A stretch of 64,000 bases of DNA from Mucilaginibacter paludis DSM 18603 (GCF_000166195.2 NZ_CM001403.1:6280432-6344431), one strand, 5' to 3'; shown: positions 1 to 9,764, counted from the stretch's first letter. The notes: a model not told the origin generated them from the letters alone. Numbers and translations: made by a program.

Positions 1-152
1 AGGATGATCCTGATTTTAAGGGAGCCTTCCACGAAAAGAAAACGGTTAACCAGCGGAAAAAGTTTGATGCCGCCAAAGGTAAAACAGCACATAACAACAG
101 GCCCGGTAAAAAAGCGGCCGCGCAACGGTCAAACAAGCAACGGAAACACTAA
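1..152 (+). CDS. 3' end of a gene with a strongly basic C-terminal tail
   Basis: An open frame enters from the left edge and stops with TAA at 150-152, giving 49 residues. Fifteen of these are Lys or Arg, and the tail is rich in Asn, Gln and Ala. Such tails are common on RNA-binding proteins of this phylum, for example DEAD-box helicases, but the catalytic part lies outside the window. The identity is therefore left open. Confidence 0.5.
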   Translation, partial: DDPDFKGAFHEKKTVNQRKKFDAAKGKTAHNNRPGKKAAAQRSNKQRKH

Positions 153-160
153 TTCAATCA

Positions 161-427
161 ATGAAGGTTAAAATTACGCCCCTTAATATCGCTACGGCAT
201 TCCTTTTATTTCTGGCGGTATACATTGGTATTTACGGTATCAAAATAAACAACAGCAAAACCCTCAATTTTAGCGGTACTATTTGCGCGGTATTTGTATT
301 GTTTGCCTTTGTGGTGTTTGTGATCGATATGATGCTGCGCAACTTTTTTCCGGATACAAAAAAACTATGGATCATTGAATGCTGCTTTATTGTGCTTACC
401 GCGGTAATCTATCTACTTGTTAAATAA
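161..427 (+). CDS. small membrane protein, unknown function
   Basis: This 88-residue protein has three predicted membrane segments at about residues 9-27, 38-58 and 70-87. Short hydrophilic loops, one of them basic, separate the segments. It begins 8 bases after the preceding stop and ends 16 bases before gldC, so it probably belongs to the same transcription unit. No family motif was recognised and no function is proposed. Confidence 0.6.
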   Translation: MKVKITPLNIATAFLLFLAVYIGIYGIKINNSKTLNFSGTICAVFVLFAFVVFVIDMMLRNFFPDTKKLWIIECCFIVLTAVIYLLVK

Positions 428-443
428 TACGCTAATTAAATAA

Positions 444-773
444 ATGAAAAAGGCTGAAATTAAATTTACTATCGAGCTTGACGACAACAATGTTCCCGAA
501 AATATCTTATGGGAATCAACCGACTCCCAAAATAAGGAAGCACTGCCCGTAAAATCAATTATGCTGGCTTTATGGGATCATAACTACAAAAACACGCTGC
601 GTATCGACTTGTGGACTAAAGACATGCCCGTGGATGAGATGAAACGTTTTTTTTACGAAACCCTGCAAACCATGGGCGACAGCTTTTTGCGCGCCACCGG
701 CGAGAAAAATATTGTGGAAGACCTGCGCGATTATTGCGCCCACTTTGCTGATAAAATGGAGATCACTAAATAA
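444..773 (+). CDS. gldC: gliding motility protein GldC
   Basis: The 109-residue protein matches GldC as remembered, including the motif LRIDLWTKDMPVDEMK in the middle and a charged C-terminal helix. GldC is a small soluble protein needed for gliding or stabilising the gliding/type IX secretion machinery in Flavobacterium johnsoniae. Its length agrees with the family (about 110 residues). It sits between two small membrane-protein genes, 9 bases before the next start. The family also occurs in non-gliding Bacteroidota, so motility itself is not implied. Confidence 0.88.
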   Translation: MKKAEIKFTIELDDNNVPENILWESTDSQNKEALPVKSIMLALWDHNYKNTLRIDLWTKDMPVDEMKRFFYETLQTMGDSFLRATGEKNIVEDLRDYCAHFADKMEITK

Positions 774-782
774 ATTAAACAT

Positions 783-1208
783 ATGCGCATCAGTTCGTTT
801 GTTTCTTTTTTGGGCTTTATATTACTTATTGCAGGTACGTTTAGCCCTTTATTGCGTCCGTTCGGCTTATTCAGCTGGGATGTTTACGCTCTAAATAAAC
901 CTTACGGCATCGTTATTTTAATAGTAGCCATTATAGGTATACTGGGTACGCTTTTGCAGCAACACCCGGTTACTAAGGTTACGGCTTATGTATCGCTGGT
1001 ATTGGTGGTATTGTTGTATGTTGCCGCCGTTTGTAAGGTAAATACAAGCTTTAGCTTTATCCCCTTTAAAGGTATTTCTGCAGGTTTAACACATCTCATT
1101 AAGTTTAAATGGGGATGGTTGGTTTTGTTTGCAGGTGCTATAACTGCTCTGGCAGGTGTACTAAGCAATAGGCCGCCAGTTGTGGTTACACCGCAGATTA
1201 ACGTTTAG
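783..1208 (+). CDS. four-helix membrane protein, unknown function
   Basis: This 141-residue protein has four predicted membrane helices, at roughly residues 7-23, 42-60, 67-87 and 110-126. The end is short and hydrophilic, with a PPVVV stretch. It starts 9 bases after gldC and is likely co-transcribed with it. I recognise no domain. A structural or accessory membrane role is possible, but the sequence gives no direct clue. Confidence 0.6.
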   Translation: MRISSFVSFLGFILLIAGTFSPLLRPFGLFSWDVYALNKPYGIVILIVAIIGILGTLLQQHPVTKVTAYVSLVLVVLLYVAAVCKVNTSFSFIPFKGISAGLTHLIKFKWGWLVLFAGAITALAGVLSNRPPVVVTPQINV

Positions 1209-1246
1209 TAAGGTTTTCGCAGTCAAACCCATTGGGCTTATAAAAC

Positions 1247-1273
1247 TATGAGGTGCATTATTTGCACCTCATA
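1247..1273 (+). terminator. hairpin downstream of the gldC unit
   Basis: TATGAGGTGCA (1247-1257) and TGCACCTCATA (1263-1273) form a perfect 11-bp stem with a 5-base loop. No T run follows, so it may be a weak terminator or an mRNA 3'-end stabiliser. The rest of 1209-1542 shows no supported gene. Confidence 0.5.
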
Positions 1274-1542
1274 AGCAAGTATTGGTATTATACCATTGAT
1301 GGTGATGAGTCTGCCTTACCTATAAATTGGATATGGCAGGTTGATGGCCGAATAATTACTTATCGCCAAAACAAAAAGCTATCGCTGCAGGCTAACCTCT
1401 TTATTTATATTTTCAATAAACTCCCCTTACTGATGGTACAAGGGCTATAATTGTTTTCTGCCCAACTGCATCCCGGTTTTTTTCGTACCTTCTTCGTAAA
1501 TTGTTTTTTTAAGGCTATTTTTATCAGCATAAATTATCTTAA

Positions 1543-4500
1543 ATGTTAAAATTTTCTTTCCGTCAGCAAGTATTAGCCGGGTTTGTTGTGTCCATTGTGC
1601 TCGTTTTTGTAGTCGCCATTTTATCGTACAACAGCATCAGGCAATTAGAAGACGATACCAAATGGGTTGACCATACACAAAAGGTTATTAAAAATTCAAC
1701 CAATTTGCTTCAGTATTTGGTTGATGCCGAAACGGGTATGCGGGGTTTTGGTGCAACTGGCGATAAGCGTTTTTTAGACCCTTATAATGCTGCTATTCCT
1801 AAAATAACCGATAAGCTTGACTCACTTAAAAATTTAACAGTTGATAACCCAACCCAGGTAGGCAGGATAGATTCGTTGAATAAATTGGTTAGTACGCAGT
1901 TAAATATCCTGAAGGAAAATATACTTACCCGAGAAAGCAAAGGTTTGGACTATATGGTTCAGAACAGCATGTTTTTGCGCGGTAAAAGTAACATGGACAG
2001 CATCCGTTATTTAAAGGACCGGATCAATGGCGAGGAGGGGCGTTTACTTGTAGTGCGCAAAGCAAGCTCGGAAGCTCAGTCTACCGCGGCCATCTTCATC
2101 ATTGCCTCCGGCTCGTTAATTTTCCTCATTATTATATTGGTGCTTTTCTTTTATATCCAAAAAACGTTTGCCAAGCAAAAGAAGATAGAGGCCGATATTT
2201 TAAAAACCAATGACCAACTGGAGAATGTTTTAGAAGAGAACGAAAATAAAAATTGGTTATTAACCGGTACCGGCGCATTGAGCGATATAGTGCAGGGCGA
2301 GCAAAGTGAACAGCAACTGGCCGAAAAAGTGATTAAGGCTGCCTGCGAATATACTGGGGCGCAGGCAGGTACGTTTTACTTATTTAATGAAGCTGATAAT
2401 TGGCTGGAGTTTAAGGCCGCCTATGCTTTCCACGATTTTAACGCCATAAAAAAACAAATCAAGTTAAACGAAGGCTGGGTAGGGCAGGCAGTAACAGATG
2501 GTAAAACACAGCTCATTAAGGGTAGGGTAAATCTTAAGCTTGAGTTGCAATCATCATTGCTTGAACAGGAAATTACCGAAACTTTTATAGTTCCTTTCTT
2601 TTTTGATAAAAAATTAAAAGGTGTTTTCGAAATAGCCTTTCAAAATGGCTTGTCTTCGCGTAATGAGGGTTATTTAAAAGCCATAGCGGATATAGTAGGG
2701 GTATCTATCAATACAGCTCAGTCTCGTACCATTATGCACGATCTGTTTGAGGAGGTGCAACAACAGGCCGAAGAACTGGAAGCGCAGCAAGAGGAAATGC
2801 GTGTAACCAACGAGGAGCTGATGAAAAAAACAGAAATGTTGCAGGCATCAGAAGAAGAATTGCGTGTACAGCAGGAAGAGTTACGCACTACGAATGCCGA
2901 ACTTGAAGAAAAAGCCAGTTTACTGGAAGAAAAAAACCAGGCTATTGAGGAAGCACGCAGATCTATCAGTCAAAAGATGCGTGAACTGGAAACTACAGGT
3001 AAATATAAATCGGAATTTTTGGCTAATATGAGCCATGAGTTGCGCACGCCATTAAACAGTATTTTGGTACTGGCACGCATACTGAAAGATAACAAGGCCC
3101 AGACCCTTACCGAAGATCAGATTAAATATTCTACCGTGATATTTAACGCCGGAAATGATTTACTTACGCTGATCAATGATATCCTTGATTTGTCTAAAAT
3201 TGAATCGGGCAAATTGGAGATATTGAACGAAAAGGTTAAAGTAAGTGAAATACTGAAAGATGTAGAATCACTTTTTGCCGAAGTAGCTAAAAATAAAAAT
3301 ATAACGTTTACAACGCAGCAAAATAATAACGTACCCGAGTATATATTGACAGACATGGTACGCTCGCAACAGGTAATTAAAAACCTGTTATCAAATGCTT
3401 TTAAGTTTACATCCGAGAACGGAAGCGTATCTGTGATAGCGAATCTTGATGAAACCGGTAAAAATCTGGCTCTCTCCATTAAAGATTCTGGAATAGGTAT
3501 TCCTTACGACAAACAGAAATTGATATTTGAGGCTTTCCAGCAGGCAGATGGCTCTACCAGCCGTAAGTATGGTGGCACCGGATTGGGCTTATCCATCAGC
3601 CGCGAGCTAACTCATTTGTTAGGTGGTGCTATTAAACTAAAAAGCAAGCCCGGCGAAGGCAGCGAGTTTACTTTGCTGTTGCCGCTGGAAGGTGTACTGG
3701 CCACCCCGATTGACGATGCCGACAATGTGCCTACCTTAAAATCATGGATAGCCGAAGACGGTAATGCCTCGCCGTTTAAACTGGAACAGCCGCTAAAGCT
3801 GGATACCTTGAGAAAGGGACGCACCGAACCGTTGGTGGTAATTGTGGAAGATGATAAAAACTTTGCCGCCATATTACAGGATTACGCCAAAGAACATGGT
3901 TATCAATCCATTTTAGTACACGATGGAGACCAAGCGGTAGAAACTGTTCAAAACAATCATCCCGATGCCGTTATATTAGATATTATGTTGCCGGGCAAGG
4001 ATGGCTGGCAGATATTAAAAGAACTTAAAAATGACCCGGAAACAGCTGGTATACCGGTCCACCTGATGTCGGCCGGCGATGCCGCCGTTAACCGTGTTCG
4101 CAAAGAAGGGGCCATTAGTTTCCTAAAAAAACCTATCAATACCGAAGTGCTGGATAAATTGTTTAAGGATATGGCTGCTAAAACCGGCAATACCTTTAAG
4201 CAGATTTTGCTGATTGAAGACCATAAAATGCAGAGCCACGCCCTGCGTGAGTTGATGGAGAAACAAGGCATAACCGTTGACCAGGCTTTTGATGGTGAAA
4301 GTGCCTTCCGGATGCTGACCGAGAGCGAATACCAATGCGTGATACTGGATATCAACCTGCCGGATATATCTGGTTTGGATCTGCTTGATAAAATTAAAGA
4401 AGTGGAGCGTTTTGCCGAGTTGCCTGTTATTGTAAATACGGCTATGGAGCTCGACAAAACATCTGTAAGCAGGTTAATGCAGTACGCCAATGCTATGGTG

Positions 4501-5016
4501 GTTAAGAATAACAAATCCTCTGAAAGGTTGATTGACGAGGTGAATTTGTTTTTAAACAAAATTAACAGCATGGCTGGTAAAGCTTATCCTGCAAATGCGG
4601 AGCCGACGAAGGCGAAATCGTACTCGGGCGATAAAAATGCATTGAAAAATAAGAAGATATTGATTGTTGACGATGACATGCGTAATATTTTTGCCTTGAG
4701 CAGCGCCTTGCAGACTTATGATATGCAGGTTGAAATTGCCAACGATGGCGAAGAATCGTTAACCAAGCTGGAAGAGACAGCAGGTATCGATATGGTATTG
4801 ATGGATATTATGATGCCTAAAATGGATGGTTACGATGCTATGCGCCATATACGTAAACAACAAAAATGGGCCAAACTACCTATTATTGCGTTAACTGCAA
4901 AAGCAATGAAAGAGGATAGGGACAAATGCATTGAAGCAGGAGCGAATGATTATATTACCAAGCCTGTTGATGTGGACAGGTTGCTGGCATTGATGCAGAT
5001 TTGGCTGGAGCAATAA
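1543..5016 (+). CDS. CHASE3-GAF hybrid sensor histidine kinase with three receiver domains
   Basis: This 1157-residue protein has, in order: a membrane helix (about 10-32), an extracytoplasmic CHASE3-like helical region, a second helix (about 185-207), a GAF domain (about 250-390), a long Gln/Glu-rich coiled coil (about 405-485), HisKA with the phospho-acceptor His498 in SHELRTP, and HATPase_c (N box near 614, DSGIGIP near 648). Three receiver domains follow, with phosphorylatable Asp813, Asp936 and Asp1088. It senses an unknown signal and passes phosphate through its own receivers. CheR starts 3 bases after the stop, so the genes are co-expressed. The coiled coil carries repeated QQEEL-type segments that could be methylation substrates for the neighbouring CheR/CheB. 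That link is inference. Confidence 0.93.
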   Translation: MLKFSFRQQVLAGFVVSIVLVFVVAILSYNSIRQLEDDTKWVDHTQKVIKNSTNLLQYLVDAETGMRGFGATGDKRFLDPYNAAIPKITDKLDSLKNLTVDNPTQVGRIDSLNKLVSTQLNILKENILTRESKGLDYMVQNSMFLRGKSNMDSIRYLKDRINGEEGRLLVVRKASSEAQSTAAIFIIASGSLIFLIIILVLFFYIQKTFAKQKKIEADILKTNDQLENVLEENENKNWLLTGTGALSDIVQGEQSEQQLAEKVIKAACEYTGAQAGTFYLFNEADNWLEFKAAYAFHDFNAIKKQIKLNEGWVGQAVTDGKTQLIKGRVNLKLELQSSLLEQEITETFIVPFFFDKKLKGVFEIAFQNGLSSRNEGYLKAIADIVGVSINTAQSRTIMHDLFEEVQQQAEELEAQQEEMRVTNEELMKKTEMLQASEEELRVQQEELRTTNAELEEKASLLEEKNQAIEEARRSISQKMRELETTGKYKSEFLANMSHELRTPLNSILVLARILKDNKAQTLTEDQIKYSTVIFNAGNDLLTLINDILDLSKIESGKLEILNEKVKVSEILKDVESLFAEVAKNKNITFTTQQNNNVPEYILTDMVRSQQVIKNLLSNAFKFTSENGSVSVIANLDETGKNLALSIKDSGIGIPYDKQKLIFEAFQQADGSTSRKYGGTGLGLSISRELTHLLGGAIKLKSKPGEGSEFTLLLPLEGVLATPIDDADNVPTLKSWIAEDGNASPFKLEQPLKLDTLRKGRTEPLVVIVEDDKNFAAILQDYAKEHGYQSILVHDGDQAVETVQNNHPDAVILDIMLPGKDGWQILKELKNDPETAGIPVHLMSAGDAAVNRVRKEGAISFLKKPINTEVLDKLFKDMAAKTGNTFKQILLIEDHKMQSHALRELMEKQGITVDQAFDGESAFRMLTESEYQCVILDINLPDISGLDLLDKIKEVERFAELPVIVNTAMELDKTSVSRLMQYANAMVVKNNKSSERLIDEVNLFLNKINSMAGKAYPANAEPTKAKSYSGDKNALKNKKILIVDDDMRNIFALSSALQTYDMQVEIANDGEESLTKLEETAGIDMVLMDIMMPKMDGYDAMRHIRKQQKWAKLPIIALTAKAMKEDRDKCIEAGANDYITKPVDVDRLLALMQIWLEQ

Positions 5017-5019
5017 GGG

Positions 5020-5844
5020 ATGAATATACAAGATGATATTTCTTTATCCGAATTGGATGAATTGATCCATTTGATAAAGCAGGTTCATGGGTTTGATTTT
5101 ACGCATTATACCAAGGCCTCTTTAAAGCGCAGGGTGCTGCGTATAATCCAGCTTAAAAAAATTCCTTTTTGGGAGCTTAAAAACATGTTGGTTAATACGC
5201 CTTCGTTTTTCCAGGAGTTTTTGGACGAGATCACGGTTAACGTTACCGAGATGTTTCGCGATCCAACTTTTTACAAAGCGCTAAATAACCAGGTTTTACC
5301 TTACCTGGCCACTTTTCAGCATATTAAAGTATGGAGCGCGGGTTGCTCATCCGGCGAAGAGGCGTATTCCCTTGCCATATTAATGAAGGAGGCCGGCTTA
5401 AAAGAGAAATGTTTTATATACGGTACCGATATCAATGCCGAGATGCTAAGCCAGGCAAAAAAAGGTATTTATAGTTTACGGAGCATTAAAAGTTATGCCG
5501 AAAATTACAAGCAGGCGGCTATGCCAGGCACTTTAACAGATCATTTTACCATTATGTATGATGCCGCCACCATTCACAGCGAACTGAAAAAGAACACTTT
5601 GTTTTCGGTACATAACCTGATATCTGATCATGTATTTAACGAGTTCCAGATGATTTGCTGCCGGAATGTTTTTATTTACTTTGATTCAGCACTACAGGAT
5701 AAAATTTTGGAGATATTTTACAATAGCCTTTGTAACCTGGGCTTTTTATGCCTGGGTTCAAAAGAAACTATTCGGTCGGAGTACTACAGAAAACGGTTAA
5801 AGGTTGTAAATTCGCGCGAAAATATTTACCAAAAAGTTGGATAA
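5020..5844 (+). CDS. cheR: CheR-type protein-glutamate methyltransferase
   Basis: This 274-residue protein has the CheR layout. A small N-terminal helical domain (about 1-75) precedes a SAM-binding Rossmann domain with the motif WSAGCSSGEEAYSLA near residue 107. The later conserved segment MICCRNVFIYFD is typical of CheR. The enzyme transfers methyl groups from S-adenosylmethionine to glutamate side chains of signalling proteins. No methyl-accepting receptor is encoded nearby, so its substrate may be the adjacent hybrid kinase. Its 3' end overlaps the cheB-like frame by 8 bases, which suggests translational coupling. Confidence 0.92.
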   Translation: MNIQDDISLSELDELIHLIKQVHGFDFTHYTKASLKRRVLRIIQLKKIPFWELKNMLVNTPSFFQEFLDEITVNVTEMFRDPTFYKALNNQVLPYLATFQHIKVWSAGCSSGEEAYSLAILMKEAGLKEKCFIYGTDINAEMLSQAKKGIYSLRSIKSYAENYKQAAMPGTLTDHFTIMYDAATIHSELKKNTLFSVHNLISDHVFNEFQMICCRNVFIYFDSALQDKILEIFYNSLCNLGFLCLGSKETIRSEYYRKRLKVVNSRENIYQKVG

Positions 5845-6457
5845 CAATGTCTTAAAGCTTGTGGCGAATCGCCTGCATACAGCAGATATAGTTCTGTTAA
5901 GTGGTTCGGCAGGCGCGTTCGATCCAATTTTCCGTATTGTTAAATCGCTTCCCGAAACTTATGCCAAGGCGGTGATTGTAGTTATACACCGGGGGAAAAA
6001 TAATTTTAGTGATATCGAAAATCTATTTGGCGATAATTGCCGTATATTGGTGAGTGAAATTTCGGATAAGGATAAAATAGCGGGTGGCCAGGTTTATATA
6101 GCTCCTGCAAACTATCATACACTGTTTGAAAAGGATGAGGCTTTTGCCTTGGATGTATCAGAACATGTGTGGTATTCAAAACCCTCAATTGATGTTACTT
6201 TTGAAAGTGCCGCTGATGTTTTTGGAAACAGATGTGCGGCAATATTATTTTCGGGGGCTAACCAGGACGGGGCCAGGGGGTTATTAAAATTACGCAAAAA
6301 AGGGGCTCTTACAATTGTACAGCGCCCTGATGACGCCGAAATGGCTATTATGCCAAAGGCGGCGATAGATATTAATGCAGGCGAGTTTGTTTTAACATTT
6401 AATCAGATACTACAATCCATGAGAGACAGTTACGCTATAACAACTCAAAATTCTTAA
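5837..6457 (+). CDS. cheB: CheB-type methylesterase catalytic domain, stand-alone
   Basis: The 206-residue product is a CheB catalytic domain without the usual N-terminal receiver domain. The expected triad is visible as Ser24 (in SGSAG), His51 (in VIHRG) and Asp144 (in GANQDGA). It would hydrolyse glutamyl methyl esters or deamidate glutamine, opposing CheR. The start used is TTG, overlapping the end of cheR by 8 bases. An in-frame GTG at 5861 would give a shorter N terminus and is equally compatible with the fold. Without a receiver domain, control must come from elsewhere, perhaps from the flanking kinases. Confidence 0.88.
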   Translation: MDNNVLKLVANRLHTADIVLLSGSAGAFDPIFRIVKSLPETYAKAVIVVIHRGKNNFSDIENLFGDNCRILVSEISDKDKIAGGQVYIAPANYHTLFEKDEAFALDVSEHVWYSKPSIDVTFESAADVFGNRCAAILFSGANQDGARGLLKLRKKGALTIVQRPDDAEMAIMPKAAIDINAGEFVLTFNQILQSMRDSYAITTQNS

Positions 6458-6460
6458 AAT

Positions 6461-8407
6461 ATGGCGCCAATCAATATACTTATTGTTGACGATAAAGAAG
6501 AAAATATCATTGCTCTGGAGGCTTTAATAGAGCGCAGTGATATCAGGCTGCTATCTACAACTTCGCCAAATGAGGCACTTAAAATTGCATGGGAAAATCA
6601 GATATCCATTGCTCTTGTGGATGTGCAAATGCCAGAAATGGATGGTTTTGAGTTTGCCAGTATGCTGAAGTCTAATCCGCGTACCAAGGATATCCTGATT
6701 ATTTTTGTTACCGCTATATCCAAAGAATCAAAGTACGCCGTTAAGGGGTTTACAGCCGGTGCGGTTGATTACTTGTATAAACCACTTGATCCTTATATCA
6801 CATCAGCCAAGGTTGATTCTTTTATCCAGTTGTCGCGTAGCCAGATGGAGATCAAAAAGAAAAACGAAGAGCTTGAAAACTACGCACTGGTGATTAGAAA
6901 CTCGGCCGATATTATTTGTAGTGTGGATGCGCAGAATTTAAGGATATTAACTATAAATCCGGCGGTTGAGAAAATTTTAAATCACCGGCCTGATGAATTA
7001 AAAGGCAAAAGTATCCTGAGCCTTGCCTTTGAGGATGAGCAACTCAACTTTAAAAGGAAAATTGACGAAATAATTAAGGAAAACCTGTTTTTTTCTGTTT
7101 TTGAATGTCGGTTTGAAACCTTTGATAAACGCCAAACATGGGTAGAGTGCCGGGCGTCGTACCGCAACAAAATCATATTCTTAAACATCAGCGATATTTC
7201 GCCGATTAAAAGCTATATGGAAGAGCTCATTAAATCGAAGGAATTAGCAGAATATGGCAAAAAAGTAAAGGAAACGTTTTTGGCTAATATGAGCCATGAG
7301 TTGCGCACTCCGGTTAATGGCATTTTGGGCATAACCGCTTTACTTAAAAATACGCAGCTTGATAGCCAGCAAAAGAATATGATCGATTTGCTCGGTTCAT
7401 CTTCACAATCATTATTGGGTGTGATTAACGATGTACTGGATATTTCAAAAATTGAAGCCGGAAAATTTAATATTATACGCAAGCAAGGCAATATCCACCA
7501 TATTGTAAGATCAGTTTACGATTTGCTGAAATTTAAAACCGACGAAAAGGATGTAGAGTTGTTGCTCGATATTGCCCCGAACGTGCCCTCAAATGTTATG
7601 GTCGATTCTCTCAGGATTAACCAGATCATGATGAACCTTTTAAGCAACGCCATTAAATTTACAGATAGGGGATATGTTAAATTAACCGTAAGTGTGGTAC
7701 AGCAGGATGTCGACAGAGTAAAGCTTAAATTTAGTGTGGAGGATACCGGCATTGGTATATCATCCGAAAATTTAAATAAAATATTCGATTCGTTTGAACA
7801 GGCAGAGGATGATACCAGCAATAAATATGGAGGTACCGGTTTAGGATTAGCTATTGTAAAAAAACTGGTGGAGTTAAAAGGGGGCGAGTTAACGGTTAGC
7901 AGCCAAATTGGTAAAGGAAGTATATTTAATTTTACCAATTGGTTTGCGTTAGCCACAGAAGAAGTGGCGGAGAAAGTACCCGAGAAGCCCAAACTTAACG
8001 ATTTGCCTTCGTTTGTTGATTTACGGGTATTAGTAGTTGAAGATAATGTGGTCAATCAATATCTGTTATCCAAGATGTTGAAGGACTGGAAAATTGCCAT
8101 TGAAGTTGTAGATAACGGAAGGAAAGCCATAGAGATTTTTAAGGAAATGGATTTTAGCCTGATACTAATGGATACTCATATGCCAGAAATGAATGGTTAC
8201 GAAACAGCCAAAACAATCCGCATGGATTTTGATGAGCCGAAACGTAGCGTGCCTATTATTTCATTGTCGGCTGCTTCATTTGATCATGAACAGCAGCAGG
8301 CAATATCCGCAGGCATGAACGATGTGTTAGCGAAGCCCTTCCAGGCGAAGGAATTGCATCAGAAAATTCAAAAATTACTAAAGGTTGAGCTGGTAGAGCG
8401 GAGTTAA
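6461..8407 (+). CDS. REC-PAS-histidine kinase-REC hybrid protein
   Basis: This 648-residue soluble protein starts with a receiver domain (phosphorylatable Asp54), followed by a PAS domain (about 135-255), HisKA with His279 in SHELRTP, HATPase_c with DTGIGIS near 428, and a C-terminal receiver with Asp571 in MDTHMPEMNGYE. There is no membrane helix. It begins 3 bases after the CheB-like gene, so it is the last member of the operon. The N-terminal receiver suggests it takes phosphate from another kinase, plausibly the CHASE3-GAF kinase upstream, and relays it further. No DNA-binding output domain is present. Confidence 0.92.
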   Translation: MAPINILIVDDKEENIIALEALIERSDIRLLSTTSPNEALKIAWENQISIALVDVQMPEMDGFEFASMLKSNPRTKDILIIFVTAISKESKYAVKGFTAGAVDYLYKPLDPYITSAKVDSFIQLSRSQMEIKKKNEELENYALVIRNSADIICSVDAQNLRILTINPAVEKILNHRPDELKGKSILSLAFEDEQLNFKRKIDEIIKENLFFSVFECRFETFDKRQTWVECRASYRNKIIFLNISDISPIKSYMEELIKSKELAEYGKKVKETFLANMSHELRTPVNGILGITALLKNTQLDSQQKNMIDLLGSSSQSLLGVINDVLDISKIEAGKFNIIRKQGNIHHIVRSVYDLLKFKTDEKDVELLLDIAPNVPSNVMVDSLRINQIMMNLLSNAIKFTDRGYVKLTVSVVQQDVDRVKLKFSVEDTGIGISSENLNKIFDSFEQAEDDTSNKYGGTGLGLAIVKKLVELKGGELTVSSQIGKGSIFNFTNWFALATEEVAEKVPEKPKLNDLPSFVDLRVLVVEDNVVNQYLLSKMLKDWKIAIEVVDNGRKAIEIFKEMDFSLILMDTHMPEMNGYETAKTIRMDFDEPKRSVPIISLSAASFDHEQQQAISAGMNDVLAKPFQAKELHQKIQKLLKVELVERS

Positions 8408-8738
8408 CAAAGAAGCCTGGTTTGTGTATGGGGTCGCCGTTTTTGCCTCGTGTTCAGGTACTATGATTTGCCTACAAGCTGTCATAGCCCTTTAAATACC
8501 ATTAATGCCAATAACGTGCTGGCATCATACTGCCGCAATCCATAAGCTGTTTTTTTAGTTCGCTAAGGCAACCACATTAATAGCCAGCTGTTTTTCATCT
8601 GCTACAATAATTGCGTATAGCTAATGGTTTGCCGCAACCTATATGTTTGAGCCGAACCCAAACAGCTTGTTGAAAAGTCAGTTTCGCGTTTTTTATCTGG
8701 AAGTCGAATAGTAGTAGGAGAAAATATTTTAGCGTGTT
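8408..8738. other. gene-free interval
   Basis: This 331-bp stretch lies between the kinase operon and a small gene on the other strand. I see no supported coding frame, no strong terminator hairpin and no repeat of the families seen elsewhere in the window. Confidence 0.6.
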
Positions 8739-8951
8739 TTATGAAGCGTTAGGCAATAGTTCGCGTAGCTGTTCTTCAATTTCGAGATCTATTTTAGACT
8801 TTAGGATAGAACCACATTTAGAGCACCTGATTTCTTCAATCAATGTTTTTTCAAGTGTTAAATAAGTTATAGCCGTAGTTTGATATCTATAAATAGAATT
8901 AGAGCAATCTCTGTTAAAGCAATAACTTGCTACATGATCAGTGGCTTTCAT
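8739..8951 (-). CDS. small zinc-ribbon-like protein, hypothetical
   Basis: This 70-residue protein has two cysteine pairs, CFNRDC near residues 12-17 and CSKC near 43-46, separated by a beta-rich linker. Together they could form a single zinc-binding ribbon. The C terminus is acidic and helical. It is isolated between plus-strand genes, and I recognise no specific family. The Cys spacing supports a real protein rather than a chance frame, but the evidence is modest. Confidence 0.45.
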   Translation of the reverse strand: MKATDHVASYCFNRDCSNSIYRYQTTAITYLTLEKTLIEEIRCSKCGSILKSKIDLEIEEQLRELLPNAS

Positions 8952-9065
8952 AGCTTAATGGTTTTATGTAGATGGTTAAACAACAATTATACCATTGTTA
9001 AATTAATGCGGCTTTGATTTTTAATATATTACAAATCGGCATCATGGGCTCAACATGGTATATCG

Positions 9066-9073
9066 TATATTTG
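9066..9073 (+). promoter_or_regulatory. -7 promoter box of ccmB
   Basis: TATATTTG matches the Bacteroidota -7 consensus TAnnTTTG and ends 7 bases before the ccmB ATG. Transcription would start at or next to the start codon, so the mRNA is probably leaderless. No good -33 TTTG was found. Confidence 0.6.
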
Positions 9074-9080
9074 CCCCCGG

Positions 9081-9764
9081 ATGGATTTAATTAAACAAAC
9101 ACAAGAACTTTTAAAAAAAGAAATTTTATTGGAGTGGCGCTCAAAATACGCTTTCAATGGTGTGCTGTTGTACGTTATTTCAACCGTATTTGTGTGTTAT
9201 ATGGCTTTTAACCTCAATCCTGGTTTTAGTGGATCCCAAGGTTATTCATTGGTATGGAATATTTTATTCTGGATCATTATTCTGTTTGCCTCGGTAAATG
9301 CTATCGCAAAGAGTTTTTTGCAAGAGAGCAAAGGCCGTTTATTATACTATTATACTATAGCAGGGCCGCAGGCAATCATCCTGTCCAAAATAATTTACAA
9401 TATATTATTGATGGCTTTATTAAGTACATTGGCTTTAATAATATACAGTGTGTTTTTTAAAAACCCTGCAACCGATAATGTATATTATTTTTTGATGGTA
9501 CTGCTGGGCAGCATTAGTTTTTCAACGGTATTCACCATGATATCAGCCATAGCCTCAAAAGCCGGAAATAACGGTACCTTAATGGCCATATTAAGCTTTC
9601 CGGTAATTATACCCGTTATTTTGTTGCTCATCCGGACGAGCAAGCGAGCCATGGATGGCTTAGACCGCAGTTTAAGCTACCAGGACATGGGGGTACTGTT
9701 AGCTATCAACATTATTGTAATTGCAGCATCGTTGTTATTATTTCCTTTTTTGTGGCGCGATTGA
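9081..9764 (+). CDS. ccmB: heme exporter protein CcmB
   Basis: The 227-residue product is an integral membrane protein with about six helices. It opens with a cytoplasmic amphipathic helix and the motif LKKEILLEWRSKY, characteristic of CcmB. CcmB is the permease partner of the CcmA ATPase in system I cytochrome c biogenesis, helping release heme-loaded CcmE. The length agrees with the family. No ccmA is in the window, so the ATPase must be encoded elsewhere. It heads a loose ccm cluster spanning 9-17 kb. Confidence 0.9.
   Translation: MDLIKQTQELLKKEILLEWRSKYAFNGVLLYVISTVFVCYMAFNLNPGFSGSQGYSLVWNILFWIIILFASVNAIAKSFLQESKGRLLYYYTIAGPQAIILSKIIYNILLMALLSTLALIIYSVFFKNPATDNVYYFLMVLLGSISFSTVFTMISAIASKAGNNGTLMAILSFPVIIPVILLLIRTSKRAMDGLDRSLSYQDMGVLLAINIIVIAASLLLFPFLWRD

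Noticed and set aside
1253..1450. 65-residue open frame after the gldC unit
   Set aside because: It begins inside the hairpin at 1247-1273, has no promoter box, and its sequence shows no protein-like pattern.
3957..4571. 204-residue open frame antisense to the hybrid kinase receivers
   Set aside because: It is a shadow of the codon pattern of the real gene, with a Ser/Leu-rich composition and no motif.
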